DNA from: Aliirhizobium smilacinae
Lineage (GTDB): Bacteria; Pseudomonadota; Alphaproteobacteria; Rhizobiales; Rhizobiaceae
DNA: 64,000 bases
Direction of reading: 5' to 3'
Assembly (NCBI RefSeq): GCF_006335145.1
Contig: NZ_VDMN01000003.1
Span: forward strand, 434,001 to 498,000
The translations under genes were made by a program, and so were the position numbers. Below are positions 35,141-44,079 of the stretch, piece by piece. The first letter of the stretch is position 1. Every line of letters starts with the position of its first letter. The notes beneath the pieces were generated by a model. It was not told the origin of the DNA. It was given only the letters and a program-made list of their open reading frames with translations, and made no database searches.

Positions 35141-36238
35141 TCAGGAAAGGCTCTGTTCGTAGTCCGTGTAGTGAAACTCACGGACCGTCCTGAGGCTGCC
35201 ATCCAGTTCTCGGATGGCGATTGCCGGCATTTTCACGCCGTTAAACCAGTTTTTCTTGACCATCGTGTAGCCGGCAGCATCCTGGAACGAGATGCGGTCG
35301 CCGACCTTTACTTCCTGCGGGAAATCGAATTCCCCGAAGATATCGCCGGCAAGGCATGACTTGCCGCAGACCATCGCACGATGGGGTCCCTGGTTGGGGT
35401 GAACCTTGGCATTCTCACGATAGATCAGGAGATCCAACATGTGCGCTTCGATGGAACTATCCACCACGACAAGGTTCTTGCCGTTGTAAAGTGTGTCGAG
35501 GACGGTGGTTTCCAGCGTCGTCGATTTGGTGATCGAGGCTTCGCCCGGCTCCAGATAGACCTGTACGCCATATTTGCCGGAGAAGCGCTTGAGGCGCTCG
35601 GCAAACTGGTCGACCGGGTAATCGTCGCCGGTGAAATGGATGCCGCCGCCGAGCGAGACCCATTCGGCCTTTTTCAGAAGCGGTGCGAACTTTTCTTCGA
35701 TGTCGCCCAGCATGCGGTCGAACAGGGCAAAATCCCTGTTCTCGCAGTTGTTGTGGATCATGAAGCCGGTGATCATGTCCATGACCGGCTCGACCTGCTT
35801 CTGGTCCCATTCGCCGAGGCGCGAGAAGGGGCGGGCCGGGTCGGCGAGATCGAAGCTCGACGACGAGACGCCGGGGTTGAGGCGCAGGCCGCGGGTGATG
35901 GCGGAGGACTGGTTTTCGAAACGCTGCAGCTGGCCGATCGAGTTGAAGATGATCTTGTCGGCGTGGGAAACGACCTCGTCGATCTCGTAATCGGCATAGG
36001 CGACGGAATAGGCGTGGGTTTCCTTGCCGAAACGCTCGTGGCCGAGGCGGACTTCATTCAGCGACGAGGACGTCGTGCCGTCCATATAGTCGCGCATGAA
36101 ATCGAAGACGGACCAGGTGGCAAAACATTTCAGCGCCAGCAATGCCTTGGCGCCCGACTTCTCGCGGACAATAGCGATCTTTTCCATGTTCTGGAGCAGC
36201 TTCGATTTGTCGATGAGATAGTAGGGTGTCTGCAGCAT
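35141..36238 (-). CDS. nspC: Carboxyspermidine/carboxynorspermidine decarboxylase
   Basis: 365 residues, alanine-racemase-fold PLP enzyme. The PLP lysine is in GAKALLALKCFATW near residue 33; other features are GLRLNPGVSSSSFDLADPARPFSRLG, SLGGGIHFTGDDYP, and VVVDSSIEAHMLDLLIYRE near the second active-site loop with ICGKSCL-like MVCGKSCLAGD. It removes CO2 from carboxyspermidine to give spermidine (or carboxynorspermidine to norspermidine). First gene of the pair with the dehydrogenase. The product depends on whether putrescine or diaminopropane is the precursor. Confidence 0.93.
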   Translation of the reverse strand: MLQTPYYLIDKSKLLQNMEKIAIVREKSGAKALLALKCFATWSVFDFMRDYMDGTTSSSLNEVRLGHERFGKETHAYSVAYADYEIDEVVSHADKIIFNSIGQLQRFENQSSAITRGLRLNPGVSSSSFDLADPARPFSRLGEWDQKQVEPVMDMITGFMIHNNCENRDFALFDRMLGDIEEKFAPLLKKAEWVSLGGGIHFTGDDYPVDQFAERLKRFSGKYGVQVYLEPGEASITKSTTLETTVLDTLYNGKNLVVVDSSIEAHMLDLLIYRENAKVHPNQGPHRAMVCGKSCLAGDIFGEFDFPQEVKVGDRISFQDAAGYTMVKKNWFNGVKMPAIAIRELDGSLRTVREFHYTDYEQSLS

Positions 36239-36342
36239 TTCTGTCGGTCGGCCTTCTTACGGTTGTTCTAAAATGTAAGGGGGCCTATTGCCTGACCCAG
36301 ATGACATCTTCAAGACCCCAGTGCTTTTTGGGGTAAAGAAAA

Positions 36343-36365
36343 GCCCCGAAGCAGGGCTTCGGGGC
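36343..36365 (-). terminator. Terminator of the ArsR-AHSA1 operon
   Basis: Perfect 10-bp stem GCCCCGAAGC/GCTTCGGGGC with a 3-base loop; on the minus strand it is followed by TTTTCTTT. It lies 23 bases past the AHSA1 stop. Confidence 0.85.
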
Positions 36366-36388
36366 GTATTGTTCTGGATTTCCGTTGC

Positions 36389-36922
36389 TTATTCGGGGAT
36401 CAACCGTTCGTATTCTTCCCTCAGTCGCAACCAGCCTTTCCAGAAAGGTTCAGGCTTATAGCCATTGGCCTTGGCAGCTAGGATATCGAGATGCATGTGC
36501 CAGCCGGCGCCGACCATGGTCATGTTGCGGCGGTCGGAAATGTGGCTGTGGATGAGGGTCAGCAGCACGTCCGTGCCGATGGGTTTCAGTTCGATCGAGA
36601 CTTTGCCGCTCGGCGGCCAGGTGAAGACCAGACGGTGCGGCGCCTCGAATGCAACAATCTCGCTTGTCATCCGCTGCTCCTGCGGAAAACCTTCCGGGCG
36701 TTCCTCCGGTTGATCCGTCAGTTCGTCGTTGCGCCAGACGAGTTCGAACGTGTCTCCGGGCGTTTCCGGCATCACGCCGGACGCAAGCCATTGGCGGCGC
36801 AGGTCGCTGTCGGTCAGATAGTCCCAGATGCGCTCGATGGGGCCGGGCAGTTTTCGCTGGATGGTGATCTCGAAAGGCGCTGTCACTGCACCGTATTTGT
36901 TCAACGATATCATGTCGTTCAT
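36389..36922 (-). CDS. AHSA1/SRPBCC-domain protein (ArsR-linked)
   Basis: 177 residues. The AHSA1 fold is shown by FEITIQRKLPGPIERIWDYLTDSDLRRQWLASG, FTWPPSGKVSIELKPIGTDVLLTLIHSHI and GAGWHMHLDILAAKANG. Its start overlaps the stop of the ArsR-type gene (ATGA), an arrangement seen in many proteobacteria in which the regulator controls the AHSA1 protein. The ligand is unknown. Confidence in the family is high, in function low. Confidence 0.9.
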   Translation of the reverse strand: MNDMISLNKYGAVTAPFEITIQRKLPGPIERIWDYLTDSDLRRQWLASGVMPETPGDTFELVWRNDELTDQPEERPEGFPQEQRMTSEIVAFEAPHRLVFTWPPSGKVSIELKPIGTDVLLTLIHSHISDRRNMTMVGAGWHMHLDILAAKANGYKPEPFWKGWLRLREEYERLIPE

Positions 36923-37335
36923 CGGTCTTCTCCCAGTTTTGATTCAAGCTTTGTCTTCCGCCAGGCTGCCGGCAGTCCTTTCGCCGTTTCCTTGTCGGCC
37001 TTGCGGGCATCGGCTTCTGTCAGAAGGCGTTCGAGGGCATCAAGACGGCCGCTCCAGAAGCGTTCGTAGAAGGCGATCCATTCATGGGCGGTCGCAAGCG
37101 GGCCTGGATCGAGGTGGCAGAGATGGGTGCGCCCCTGAATCTCACGACGGACGAGACCGGCATTTTCCAGCACCTTGATATGCTTGGAGGCGGCGGCGAG
37201 CGACATGGCATAGGGCTCCGCCAGCTGCCCGACCGTCCGCTCACCATCCGCCAGTTCCCGCAGCATCTGGCGACGGGTGGCGTCACTGAGTGCATGGAAA
37301 ACGGTGTCGATCTGATGTGTATGTAATTCAACCAT
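36919..37335 (-). CDS. ArsR-family winged-helix regulator
   Basis: 138 residues from the ATG at 37335; a longer frame to 37371 would pass through the operator. Helix-turn-helix region: VFHALSDATRRQMLRELADGERTVGQLAEPYAMSLAAASKHIKVLENAGLV, near-identical in pattern to ArsR-type regulators of AHSA1 genes. There is no metal-binding CxC motif, so it is not a typical metal sensor. A perfect 9+2+9 palindrome (37326-37345) overlaps its own start codon, which suggests autorepression of the two-gene operon. Confidence 0.9.
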   Translation of the reverse strand: MVELHTHQIDTVFHALSDATRRQMLRELADGERTVGQLAEPYAMSLAAASKHIKVLENAGLVRREIQGRTHLCHLDPGPLATAHEWIAFYERFWSGRLDALERLLTEADARKADKETAKGLPAAWRKTKLESKLGEDR

Positions 37336-37345
37336 GTGGTTGAAT
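37326..37345. promoter_or_regulatory. Probable ArsR operator over the start codon
   Basis: Perfect inverted repeat ATTCAACCA-TG-TGGTTGAAT. The regulator's ATG lies in the centre, and the symmetric half-site size suits a winged-helix dimer. A weaker AACCGATTGGTT motif follows at 37370-37381. Confidence 0.65.
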
Positions 37346-37405
37346 GTGCGCCTCGCGAGAGCGATTGTCAACCGATTGGTTTATTATGTGCGGCTTATGC
37401 TTGGC

Positions 37406-37660
37406 TCAGTCTATGAGTTTGTCATAGTCCGCATGAGAGCCGATCCAAAACCAGACAAGGTCGTCATCGTCACGAACAGCAAGCGCGCGCCATGATTTCC
37501 CGACGCGGACGGACCAGAATTTGCCGAGCGATTTGAGATGAAGAGAAGGATGTCGCGGGTCGCTCTTCAGCAACTCGAAATTCGCATCGGCGAGATCGCG
37601 AACATGCTTGGGTAGCCGGTCGTATGTTTCCCAAAAGCCGGCCGTTGCGTGATGGTTCAA
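37406..37660 (-). CDS. RelE/ParE-superfamily toxin with TTG start
   Basis: 84 residues from a TTG at 37660 that overlaps the antitoxin stop (TTGA). Longer frames would lie wholly inside the antitoxin gene and do not resemble a toxin. Features are TAGFWETYDRLPKHVRDLADANFELLKSDPRHPSLHLKSLG, then FWSVRVGKSWRALAVRDDDDLVWFWIGSHADYDKLI, the pattern of HigB/ParE-like plasmid-maintenance killers with the terminal H-x-D-Y-D. The specific target (ribosome or gyrase) is not determinable. Confidence 0.78.
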   Translation of the reverse strand: MNHHATAGFWETYDRLPKHVRDLADANFELLKSDPRHPSLHLKSLGKFWSVRVGKSWRALAVRDDDDLVWFWIGSHADYDKLID

Positions 37661-37857
37661 AGTTGCCGCGTCCTTCCAGAACGGAAATCGGCGAGTGCGT
37701 CTGCAGCCAGTTTGTCGAGCTTTCCGGCCGTACCGTCGGCCTTGATCTGCCGATCCCATCGCGCCGTCTGGAACGCGTCAAACCATTCGGAGAAGGCTTC
37801 AAGTTCCTCGCCATTCAATTCCGCCACGGATTTTTCGATCTGTTCTAGTTTGGTCAT
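37657..37857 (-). CDS. Antitoxin of second type II toxin-antitoxin pair
   Basis: 66 residues. Short and acidic-basic helical: TKLEQIEKSVAELNGEELEAFSEWFDAFQTARWDRQIKAD then GTAGKLDKLAADALADFRSG. The LNGEELEAFSEWFDAF-x3-WDRQI pattern is a known small antitoxin family associated with RelE-like toxins. It has no classical DNA-binding domain, so regulation may differ from ParD. It directly precedes the toxin. Confidence 0.75.
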   Translation of the reverse strand: MTKLEQIEKSVAELNGEELEAFSEWFDAFQTARWDRQIKADGTAGKLDKLAADALADFRSGRTRQL

Positions 37858-38069
37858 TCAAAACCCTCTGGAAGGGGCCTTTGGATAGGCGCGGCTTCGA
37901 TAACGATACGATAGCAGAGATACCATCCTCGTTGAAGGTCAGCCCTTTGTCCTAATTCCCAAACACGACAAGCCGTCATATCGTGGCGCCGGCCGGTGAG
38001 CAGGGATAGCCACGTGCCGCATTCACATGACTTCGCATGCATTTTGCCAGATCAACCTGAGGGAAAATC

Positions 38070-38912
38070 ATGAGTGGCAGTTTCATCACCACCGCTGACG
38101 GTACGCAGATTTTTTACAAGGACTGGGGGTCGAAGGATGCCCAGCCGATCGTTTTCCATCACGGCTGGCCGCTTTCGGCCGACGACTGGGATGCACAGAT
38201 GCTGTTTTTCTTGCATGAAGGTTTTCGTGTGATCGCGCATGACCGGCGGGGTCATGGGCGATCCAGCCAGACAGAGACCGGCAACGAGATGGATACCTAT
38301 GCCGCCGACATGGCGGAGCTGGCGGCGCATCTTGATTTGAGAAATGCAATTCATGTCGGGCACTCGACCGGAGGCGGAGAGGTGACACGGTATGTCGCCA
38401 AGTTCGGCCAGCCGCAGGGGCGCGTCGCCAAGGCGGTGCTGATCGGTGCCGTGCCGCCGATCATGGTCAAGAGCGACAAGAACCCCGGCGGCTTGTCGCT
38501 CGAAGTGTTTGACGGGTTTCGTGCCGCTCAGGCCGCCAACAGGGCGCAGTTCTTCCTCGATATCCCGACCGGGCCTTTCTACGGTTATAACCGAGCGGGT
38601 GCTGAGGTTTCAGAAGGTGTGATCCGCAACTGGTGGCGGCAGGGCATGATGGGCGGGACGAAAGCCCATTACGATTGCATCAAGGCGTTTTCGGAAACCG
38701 ACTTTACCGAGGACCTGAAGGTGATCGACGTGCCGGTGCTGGTGATGCACGGAACGGACGACCAGATCGTGCCGTTCGCGGATTCGGCACCGCTTTCTTC
38801 AAAGCTTCTGAAGAACGGGGTGCTGAAGGTTTATGAAGGCTTGCCGCACGGGATGGCGACGACACATGCGGATTTGATCAATGCCGATCTGCTGGCGTTT
38901 TTCAGGGGGTGA
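38070..38912 (+). CDS. Alpha/beta hydrolase (non-haem chloroperoxidase-like)
   Basis: 280 residues, one alpha/beta hydrolase domain. The oxyanion region is [13 protein letters not shown], the nucleophile elbow GHSTGGGEV near residue 97, the acid Asp in [12 protein letters not shown] near 228 and the His in [10 protein letters not shown] near 257. This is the layout of the perhydrolase or cofactor-free haloperoxidase group, which usually work as esterases or lactonases. Native substrate not determinable. An AGGGAAA site lies just upstream of the ATG. Confidence 0.9.
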   Translation: MSGSFITTADGTQIFYKDWGSKDAQPIVFHHGWPLSADDWDAQMLFFLHEGFRVIAHDRRGHGRSSQTETGNEMDTYAADMAELAAHLDLRNAIHVGHSTGGGEVTRYVAKFGQPQGRVAKAVLIGAVPPIMVKSDKNPGGLSLEVFDGFRAAQAANRAQFFLDIPTGPFYGYNRAGAEVSEGVIRNWWRQGMMGGTKAHYDCIKAFSETDFTEDLKVIDVPVLVMHGTDDQIVPFADSAPLSSKLLKNGVLKVYEGLPHGMATTHADLINADLLAFFRG

Positions 38913-38939
38913 TGCTGCCTCGGCGGTGGTGCAGCCTCT

Positions 38940-39076
38940 CACCCTAACCCTCTCCCCGTAATGACGGGGAGAGGGGACTTGCCCCGCTTAGCGGCAGAGA
39001 GGGACGAAGACGTCGCGGCTCGTTTCCTTCTCCCTGTGAAACGGGGAGAAGGTGCCGGCAGGCGGATGAGGGGCTA
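38940..39076. repeat. RIME-like intergenic palindromic element
   Basis: Two hairpins in tandem: CCCTCTCCCCGT/ACGGGGAGAGGG (38948-38975, perfect) and CCTTCTCCCTGT/ACGGGGAGAAGG (39026-39052, one wobble), with a CGGATGAGGGG tail. This matches the composition of rhizobial intergenic mosaic repeats and separates convergent genes. Copy number cannot be judged from one window. Confidence 0.65.
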
Positions 39077-39102
39077 TGCGCAGAGCCTGGCCGTCTTTCA
39101 CC

Positions 39103-40797
39103 TCAAATCAGCTGGAACTTGTCCACATCCACCATGCCCATATCCGAAATCTTCAGGTGCGGGATCACCGGGAGCGGCAGGAATGCGACCTGCAGGAAGG
39201 GCTCTTCCAGAGTCGTTCCAAGGGCATAGGCGTGTTTTCTCAAGTCATGCAGAGTGTCGCGCACCCATTCATAAGGTTCGAGGCTCATCAGGCCGGCGAT
39301 CGGCAGTGCGATCTCGCCGGTGACCTTGCCGTCTTCCACCACGACGAAGCCGCCCTTGATTTCGCCGAGGCGATTGGCAGCGAGCGCCATGTCGTCTTCC
39401 GAGACGCCGACGACGCAGATATTGTGGCTGTCGTGGCCGACGGTGGAGGCGATGGCGCCCTTCTTCAGCCCGAACCCCTGGACGAAGCCGTTGGCGTGGT
39501 TGCCGTTCTTGCCGTGGCGCTCGATGACGGCGACCTTGATGATGTCACGGTCGAGATCGACGCCGGCCTGGTTGCCGGCGGCGGGCAGGCGGTAGCGGCG
39601 GTGCTCGGTGATGATTTTCCCCGGGATTACTCCGATAACGGGCGTTTCGGCTTCGGAATAGGGAACGCCGAACTGCATGGCTTGGACTGGGCGGGCCTTG
39701 ACGCTATCGAGGCCGACGGGGGCGACGGGCTTGCGGGTGGCGAAGAGTTCGTCGGTCACCTTGCGGCCGGCGGAAAAGACCATCGAGGCCTTGCAGTTTT
39801 CGAGCGTATCGATGACGACGAGATCGGCGCGCCAGCCGGGGGCGACGAGGCCGCGGTCGCGCAGGCCGAAAGCTTTTGCAGCGGAAATCGAGGCAGCGCG
39901 GTAGATGGCGAGCGGTTTGACGCCGGCCTTGATCGCGGTGCGGATCATGTAGTCGAGATGGCCTTGTTCGGCGATGTCGAGCGGATTGCGGTCGTCGGTG
40001 CAGAGCGCCAGATAGGGTGACAGGCGCTCGGTGATGATCGGCATCAGGGCTTCGAGATCTTTCGAGACCGAGCCTTCGCGGACCAGAACATGCATGCCCT
40101 TGCGGATCTTTTCGAGCGCCTCTTCGGCAGTCGTCGACTCGTGCTCGGTGCGGATGCCGGCGGCGAGATAGCCGTTCAGGTCGTTTCCGCGCAGAAGCGG
40201 TGCGTGGCCATCGATATGGTCACCGTAAAAGGCGTCGAGTTTTGCCAGGCAGATCGGGTCCTTGTGGATGACGCCCGGGAAGTTCATGAACTCGGCAAGG
40301 CCGATGACCTGCGGGTGATCGCGGAAAGGAAGCAGCTTTTCGATCGGCAGGTCGGCGCCTGCGGTTTCCAGATGGGTGGCCGGCACGCAGGAGGAAAGCT
40401 GGACGCGGATATCCATGATCGTCTCGAGCGATGAGTCGAGAAAATATTGGATGCCTTCCGTGCCGATGACGTTGGCTATCTCGTGCGGATCGCAGATCAC
40501 CGTTGTCACGCCATAGGGCAGGACACAGCGGTCGAATTCGTGCGGGGTGACGAGAGAGCTTTCGATATGCAGATGCGTATCGATGAAGCCCGGAACGACG
40601 ATCTTGCTGGTTATGTCGATCTCCGTCTTGCCCACGTAATCGCCATAGGTTCCGACGATCCGATCGCCGCAGATGGCGATGTCGGAGGCGACAAGGTCAC
40701 CAGTGACGAGATCGAAGAATTTACCGCCTTTCAGCACGATATCCGCGGGCTCGCGGCCGGTGCCCTGATCGATGAGGGTTTCGAGGCGAGTGGTCAT
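39103..40797 (-). CDS. ade: Adenine deaminase
   Basis: 564 residues, amidohydrolase fold. Metal site 1 is [14 protein letters not shown] near 70, followed by [15 protein letters not shown], and later [14 protein letters not shown] and [23 protein letters not shown]. The C-terminal region has [23 protein letters not shown] and [14 protein letters not shown]. It deaminates adenine to hypoxanthine in purine salvage in the cytoplasm. The length matches the family. Neighbouring genes are unrelated, so it is probably single. Confidence 0.93.
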   Translation of the reverse strand: MTTRLETLIDQGTGREPADIVLKGGKFFDLVTGDLVASDIAICGDRIVGTYGDYVGKTEIDITSKIVVPGFIDTHLHIESSLVTPHEFDRCVLPYGVTTVICDPHEIANVIGTEGIQYFLDSSLETIMDIRVQLSSCVPATHLETAGADLPIEKLLPFRDHPQVIGLAEFMNFPGVIHKDPICLAKLDAFYGDHIDGHAPLLRGNDLNGYLAAGIRTEHESTTAEEALEKIRKGMHVLVREGSVSKDLEALMPIITERLSPYLALCTDDRNPLDIAEQGHLDYMIRTAIKAGVKPLAIYRAASISAAKAFGLRDRGLVAPGWRADLVVIDTLENCKASMVFSAGRKVTDELFATRKPVAPVGLDSVKARPVQAMQFGVPYSEAETPVIGVIPGKIITEHRRYRLPAAGNQAGVDLDRDIIKVAVIERHGKNGNHANGFVQGFGLKKGAIASTVGHDSHNICVVGVSEDDMALAANRLGEIKGGFVVVEDGKVTGEIALPIAGLMSLEPYEWVRDTLHDLRKHAYALGTTLEEPFLQVAFLPLPVIPHLKISDMGMVDVDKFQLI

Positions 40798-40879
40798 GGG
40801 GTGCTCCTGGCATTTTTCGATTCACCCTACTTAGCCCGTCAAAGCGAAAACGGGGAGAGGCGATCAGCAATACCCGCTT

Positions 40880-41839
40880 TTATGCCGGGTTTGCCCTGAC
40901 ATTGCCGCCGCAGAGGATCGTTGCAACCGTCTTTCCCTTGAGGCTGTCGCCGTTCTCGATCAGGCCTGCAAGGCCGGAAGCGCCTGCTTCCTCGACCACG
41001 AGGCCATAATGACGGAGGCAGAATTTTCGCGCCCGCCCGATCGCCTCTTCGCTTACCTGCCAGACTTCATCTATGGTGGTTTTCATGCAATCCAGCGCGT
41101 AGGGGACACATTCGCGCACGGCAATGCCGTCTGCTGAGGTATCGGCCGTTTCGGTCGAAACGAGCTGGCCGGTTTCCCAGGAGTGCTTCATCGCCGGTGC
41201 GTTGGCCGCGACGACGCCGATGACCTTGCAGCCGGGTGCCCTGGCCTTGATCCAAGTGCCGATACCGGTCAGCAACGCGCCATTGCCGAGCGGCACGATA
41301 ATCGCATCGAGCGGGATGGCGTCCCGCGACAGGCGTTCGGTGATTTCGAGCGCGATCGTGCCGGCACCTTCGGCGATGGTGCGAAGGGCACCGTCTTCGA
41401 CGAAAGGGCAGCCGTGAGCGTTCGCATAGGCGCGGGCGGCTGCTTTCGCGGCATCGAAATCATCGCCCTCCAGCCGAACCTCCGCGCCGAGCCTGCGCAT
41501 CGCTTCCACCTTGCCGGGATTGGCGGTGGTGGCGGAGAAGATGACGACCCTGCGGCCGCGTGCCCGGCCGGCATAAGCGAGGCCCTGGCCGAAATTGCCG
41601 GCGGAGGCGGAAACGACGGGGTGGTCGCCCGATGGTTCGTTCTGCATCCACCAGTCTGTGCCGCGGCCCTTGAACGAACGGATCGGGTTGAGCGTCTCCA
41701 CCTTGGCGAACAGCCGCAAGCCGAGTTCGGCATTGGCGGTCTGCTGTTCGATCAGCGGGCTGCCGGTGAAGACCGGATCGATGTTTTGGGATGCGGCGAG
41801 AATGCCGTTAACGGAGGGAGGGTTCTGTGCCTGAGTCAT
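40880..41839 (-). CDS. PLP-dependent threonine/serine dehydratase-like enzyme
   Basis: 319 residues, fold type II. The PLP lysine is in PIRSFKGRGTDWW near 55, followed by VVSASAGNFGQGLAYAGRARGRRVVIFSATTANPGKVEAMRRLGAEV; the phosphate-binding loop is in PLGNGALLTGIGTWIKA. It most likely deaminates threonine, serine or a related amino acid, but could act as a racemase or lyase. It is divergent from an Lrp-type gene across a short gap containing a 14-base palindrome, so regulation by that protein is likely. Confidence 0.85.
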   Translation of the reverse strand: MTQAQNPPSVNGILAASQNIDPVFTGSPLIEQQTANAELGLRLFAKVETLNPIRSFKGRGTDWWMQNEPSGDHPVVSASAGNFGQGLAYAGRARGRRVVIFSATTANPGKVEAMRRLGAEVRLEGDDFDAAKAAARAYANAHGCPFVEDGALRTIAEGAGTIALEITERLSRDAIPLDAIIVPLGNGALLTGIGTWIKARAPGCKVIGVVAANAPAMKHSWETGQLVSTETADTSADGIAVRECVPYALDCMKTTIDEVWQVSEEAIGRARKFCLRHYGLVVEEAGASGLAGLIENGDSLKGKTVATILCGGNVRANPA

Positions 41840-41903
41840 TTCAACAGCATGGCAAGGAAAAGCTGGAGTTATTCCTGAAGATATCGGAGCATGCAGGAAT
41901 ATC

Positions 41904-41917
41904 TCCCGATATCGGGA
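41904..41917. promoter_or_regulatory. Palindrome between divergent dehydratase and Lrp genes
   Basis: Perfect 14-base palindrome TCCCGATATCGGGA, with a second GATATCGG copy about 30 bases to the left. It is centred 27 bases before the Lrp gene start and is the best candidate for its operator. Confidence 0.5.
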
Positions 41918-41937
41918 TTCTGGCGGGAAATTTGCCC

Positions 41938-42399
41938 ATGGCGCTGACGAAGACCGATCGCGACATCCTGAGATTGATGCAGCAGGATGCGACCATCACG
42001 CTGACCGAGCTTGCGGAGCGGGTGGGGTTGTCGCCGTCTTCGGTGCAAAGGCGGCTGCAGAAGCTGCGCGAGGACAAGGTGATCCTGCGCGACGTTTCCA
42101 TCGTCGATCCGAAGAAGGTGGGCGGTGCCGTGTCGATGCTGGTCGAGGTCGAGCTTGAGCGCGACCGGCCGGAGCTTTTGCCGCCCTTTTTGCGCTGGGT
42201 CACCGAGACGCCGGAAGTGCAGGAGGCCTGGGGAACGTCGGGGCGAGGGGATTACACGCTGGTGATCCTGGCGCAGTCTGTCGAGCATTTCGATGCGCTT
42301 GCCGACCGGATGATGGAGCTCAATCCGAACATCCGCAAGTTCACCACCAGCGTGGTGCTGAAAACGCTCAAGCGCGGGCTGGTCGTGCCGGTGGGATGA
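41938..42399 (+). CDS. Lrp/AsnC-family regulator
   Basis: 153 residues from the ATG at 41938; an upstream frame that would overlap the divergent gene is rejected. The HTH is LTKTDRDILRLMQQDATITLTELAERVGLSPSSVQRRLQKLREDKVI, then the RAM domain (VSMLVEVELERD; VQEAWGTSGRGDYTLVILAQS). Such proteins sense amino acids and act as octamers. It is divergent from the PLP dehydratase gene, its probable target. No other clear target in the window. Confidence 0.92.
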   Translation: MALTKTDRDILRLMQQDATITLTELAERVGLSPSSVQRRLQKLREDKVILRDVSIVDPKKVGGAVSMLVEVELERDRPELLPPFLRWVTETPEVQEAWGTSGRGDYTLVILAQSVEHFDALADRMMELNPNIRKFTTSVVLKTLKRGLVVPVG

Positions 42400-42506
42400 A
42401 GCTGGAGTGGATCCGGTGTAAGGTTGCTTCTTCGGCTTTCTGTTTCAGCATCGCCGAAATCTTTCGGTTGCTCTCGGAGAAAATAGCCGTGACCCGTAAA
42501 ACAAAA

Positions 42507-42526
42507 CGGGCGCCCGAAGGCGCCCG
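42507..42526 (-). terminator. Terminator of the Liv-type binding-protein gene
   Basis: Perfect 8-bp stem CGGGCGCC/GGCGCCCG with CGAA in the loop, followed on the minus strand by TTTTGTTTTA. Confidence 0.85.
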
Positions 42527-42547
42527 CTGCATATCCATTTCGTCCGA

Positions 42548-43651
42548 TTATTCGGCAGCGACGATCTTGCCGGCTTCCCACTTGTAGAGCGAGAAGCTCT
42601 GCGAGGTGAGGTCGCCGGTTTCGCCGTAGGTCAGCTGGCCGATGGCGGTCGGGATGGCGGTGCCGTCCTTCAGTGCCGCGGTCACGGCTTCCGCGTCTTC
42701 GGCGGTCTTGGCCTTTTCGATGCCGGCCTTGATGACCTGCACGGCGGCATAGGCATTCAGCGTGAACGCTTCGGCCGGGATGTTCTTCGCCTTGAGCGAT
42801 TCGGCGGCGGCCTTGGAGTCTTCGTTCTTCAACGCATCCGATGCATTGGTGAACAGCGTGCCGGCTGCTGCTTCACTGCCGATCGTCCAGTATTCCGAGT
42901 TCGACAGGCCGTCGCCGCCGATGATCTGGGCGTTGAGCGCGAGGTCGCGCAGCTGGCGAGCCATCAGGCCGCCTTCCGGGTGGTAGCCGCCGAAATAGAT
43001 CACGTCGACCTTTTCCGACTTGAGTCGGGCCGTGAGCGCGCCGAAATCCTTGTCACCGGGAGTGATGGCGTCGTTGACGACTTCGGTCACGCCGCCGGCG
43101 TTCAGCGTGGCCTTGAAGGCATCGGCGAGGCCTTTGCCGTAGGCACCCTTGTCGTTGATGATGGCGACGCGCTTGTCCTTCAGCTTTTCAAGAACGTATT
43201 TGGCGGCGACTTCGGCCTGCTGGTCGTCGCGACCGCAGGTGCGCAGGACGTTTGCAAGGTCGCGCTTGGTAAGGTCAGGTGCGGTTGCCGTAGGCGTGAC
43301 CATCAGGATGCCGTTTTCGGACAGGACGTCGGAAACCGGGATGGAAACGCCTGATGTGACCGGGCCGACGACGAAATGGATGCCTTCGCCGACGATCTGG
43401 TTGGCGGCGGAAACGCCCTGCTTCGGTTCACCGGCATCGTCGGCCAGTTTCAGCACGACCTTTTCGCCGAGAATGCCGCCGGCCTTGTTAATGTCGTCAA
43501 CGGCCGTCTGGGCGCCGTTCTTCACCTGATCGCCATAGGCGGCAACGGGGCCGGTCAGGGGCGCAATGAGGCCGATCGTGATATCTGCATGGGCAAGCGG
43601 CGCAAAAGCCAGCGTGGCAGCCAATGCTGCCGTGATTGTCTTCAATGTCAT
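42548..43651 (-). CDS. Branched-chain amino acid ABC binding protein (LivJ-like)
   Basis: 367 residues from the ATG at 43651; AAGGAG lies six bases upstream, whereas an ATG two codons earlier overlaps the ribosome site. A signal peptide ([20 protein letters not shown]) precedes the periplasmic-binding fold ([79 protein letters not shown]). It binds leucine, isoleucine, valine or related amino acids in the periplasm. Permease and ATPase genes are absent nearby, common for rhizobial liv binding proteins. Confidence 0.93.
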   Translation of the reverse strand: MTLKTITAALAATLAFAPLAHADITIGLIAPLTGPVAAYGDQVKNGAQTAVDDINKAGGILGEKVVLKLADDAGEPKQGVSAANQIVGEGIHFVVGPVTSGVSIPVSDVLSENGILMVTPTATAPDLTKRDLANVLRTCGRDDQQAEVAAKYVLEKLKDKRVAIINDKGAYGKGLADAFKATLNAGGVTEVVNDAITPGDKDFGALTARLKSEKVDVIYFGGYHPEGGLMARQLRDLALNAQIIGGDGLSNSEYWTIGSEAAAGTLFTNASDALKNEDSKAAAESLKAKNIPAEAFTLNAYAAVQVIKAGIEKAKTAEDAEAVTAALKDGTAIPTAIGQLTYGETGDLTSQSFSLYKWEAGKIVAAE

Positions 43652-43986
43652 GTCCATCTCCTTGGGGTACAGGCCTCCCAACCTGTTTCTTCAGCATGCA
43701 GCGGCCTTGCTCCTTCGTCCGTCGACAGTGATCGTCGTGTCGGGCGAGAGATGGGCATCGCAGTCGTCCACGCTACGGCCATGTTTGGCTCGCGACGCGA
43801 CGCAATTTTTGTAGAAATCTTGGGGCTGTCGCGCAAGAAGATAACCGGGTGCTGCGACATTTCGATGGGGAAGTTTCAAGCCGCAGAGCTCTGCATCGAA
43901 GCAGGTCTCGATCAAGCTGATTCGACGTCACCGACGGGGCCGGTCCGGAGGGGGGAATTCAAAGGCTATAAATGACTAACAACGGC
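43652..43986. other. Intergenic region with no supported gene
   Basis: About 330 bases upstream of the Liv-type gene, which must hold its promoter. Short frames here have no similarity. No motif I recognise, apart from the palindrome that follows at 43987. Confidence 0.5.
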
Positions 43987-44014
43987 CAAGGCCATTCCCC
44001 GGGGAATGGCCTTG
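43987..44014. terminator. 28-base perfect palindrome, likely terminator
   Basis: CAAGGCCATTCCCC directly joined to its reverse complement, followed by TTTC. No free loop bases, so a small loop must open in the centre. Lies between divergent transcription units of 42.5-43.6 kb and the NolR-like gene. Confidence 0.5.
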
Positions 44015-44037
44015 TTTCAGGCGGCCGCAAGTAAAAG

Positions 44038-44062
44038 AGCCCGGAATTGCCCGGGCTTCTTT
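44038..44062 (-). terminator. Weak hairpin after the NolR-like gene
   Basis: 7-bp stem AGCCCGG/CCGGGCT with a 6-base loop, T-rich on both sides, 23 bases past the stop of the NolR-like gene on the minus strand. Confidence 0.5.
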
Positions 44063-44079
44063 TTAGACCGATCCAAAAC

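Noticed and set aside
34054..35193. Long open frame antisense to the carboxyspermidine dehydrogenase (379 codons)
   Set aside because: Mirror of a strongly supported enzyme; no recognisable domain or ribosome site.
37854..38042. 62-codon minus-strand frame upstream of the second antitoxin
   Set aside because: No ribosome site or similarity; most likely the antitoxin's promoter region.
38940..39076. CRISPR-like repeat
   Set aside because: Only two imperfect palindromic units with different spacing and no spacers; fits a RIME-like element instead.
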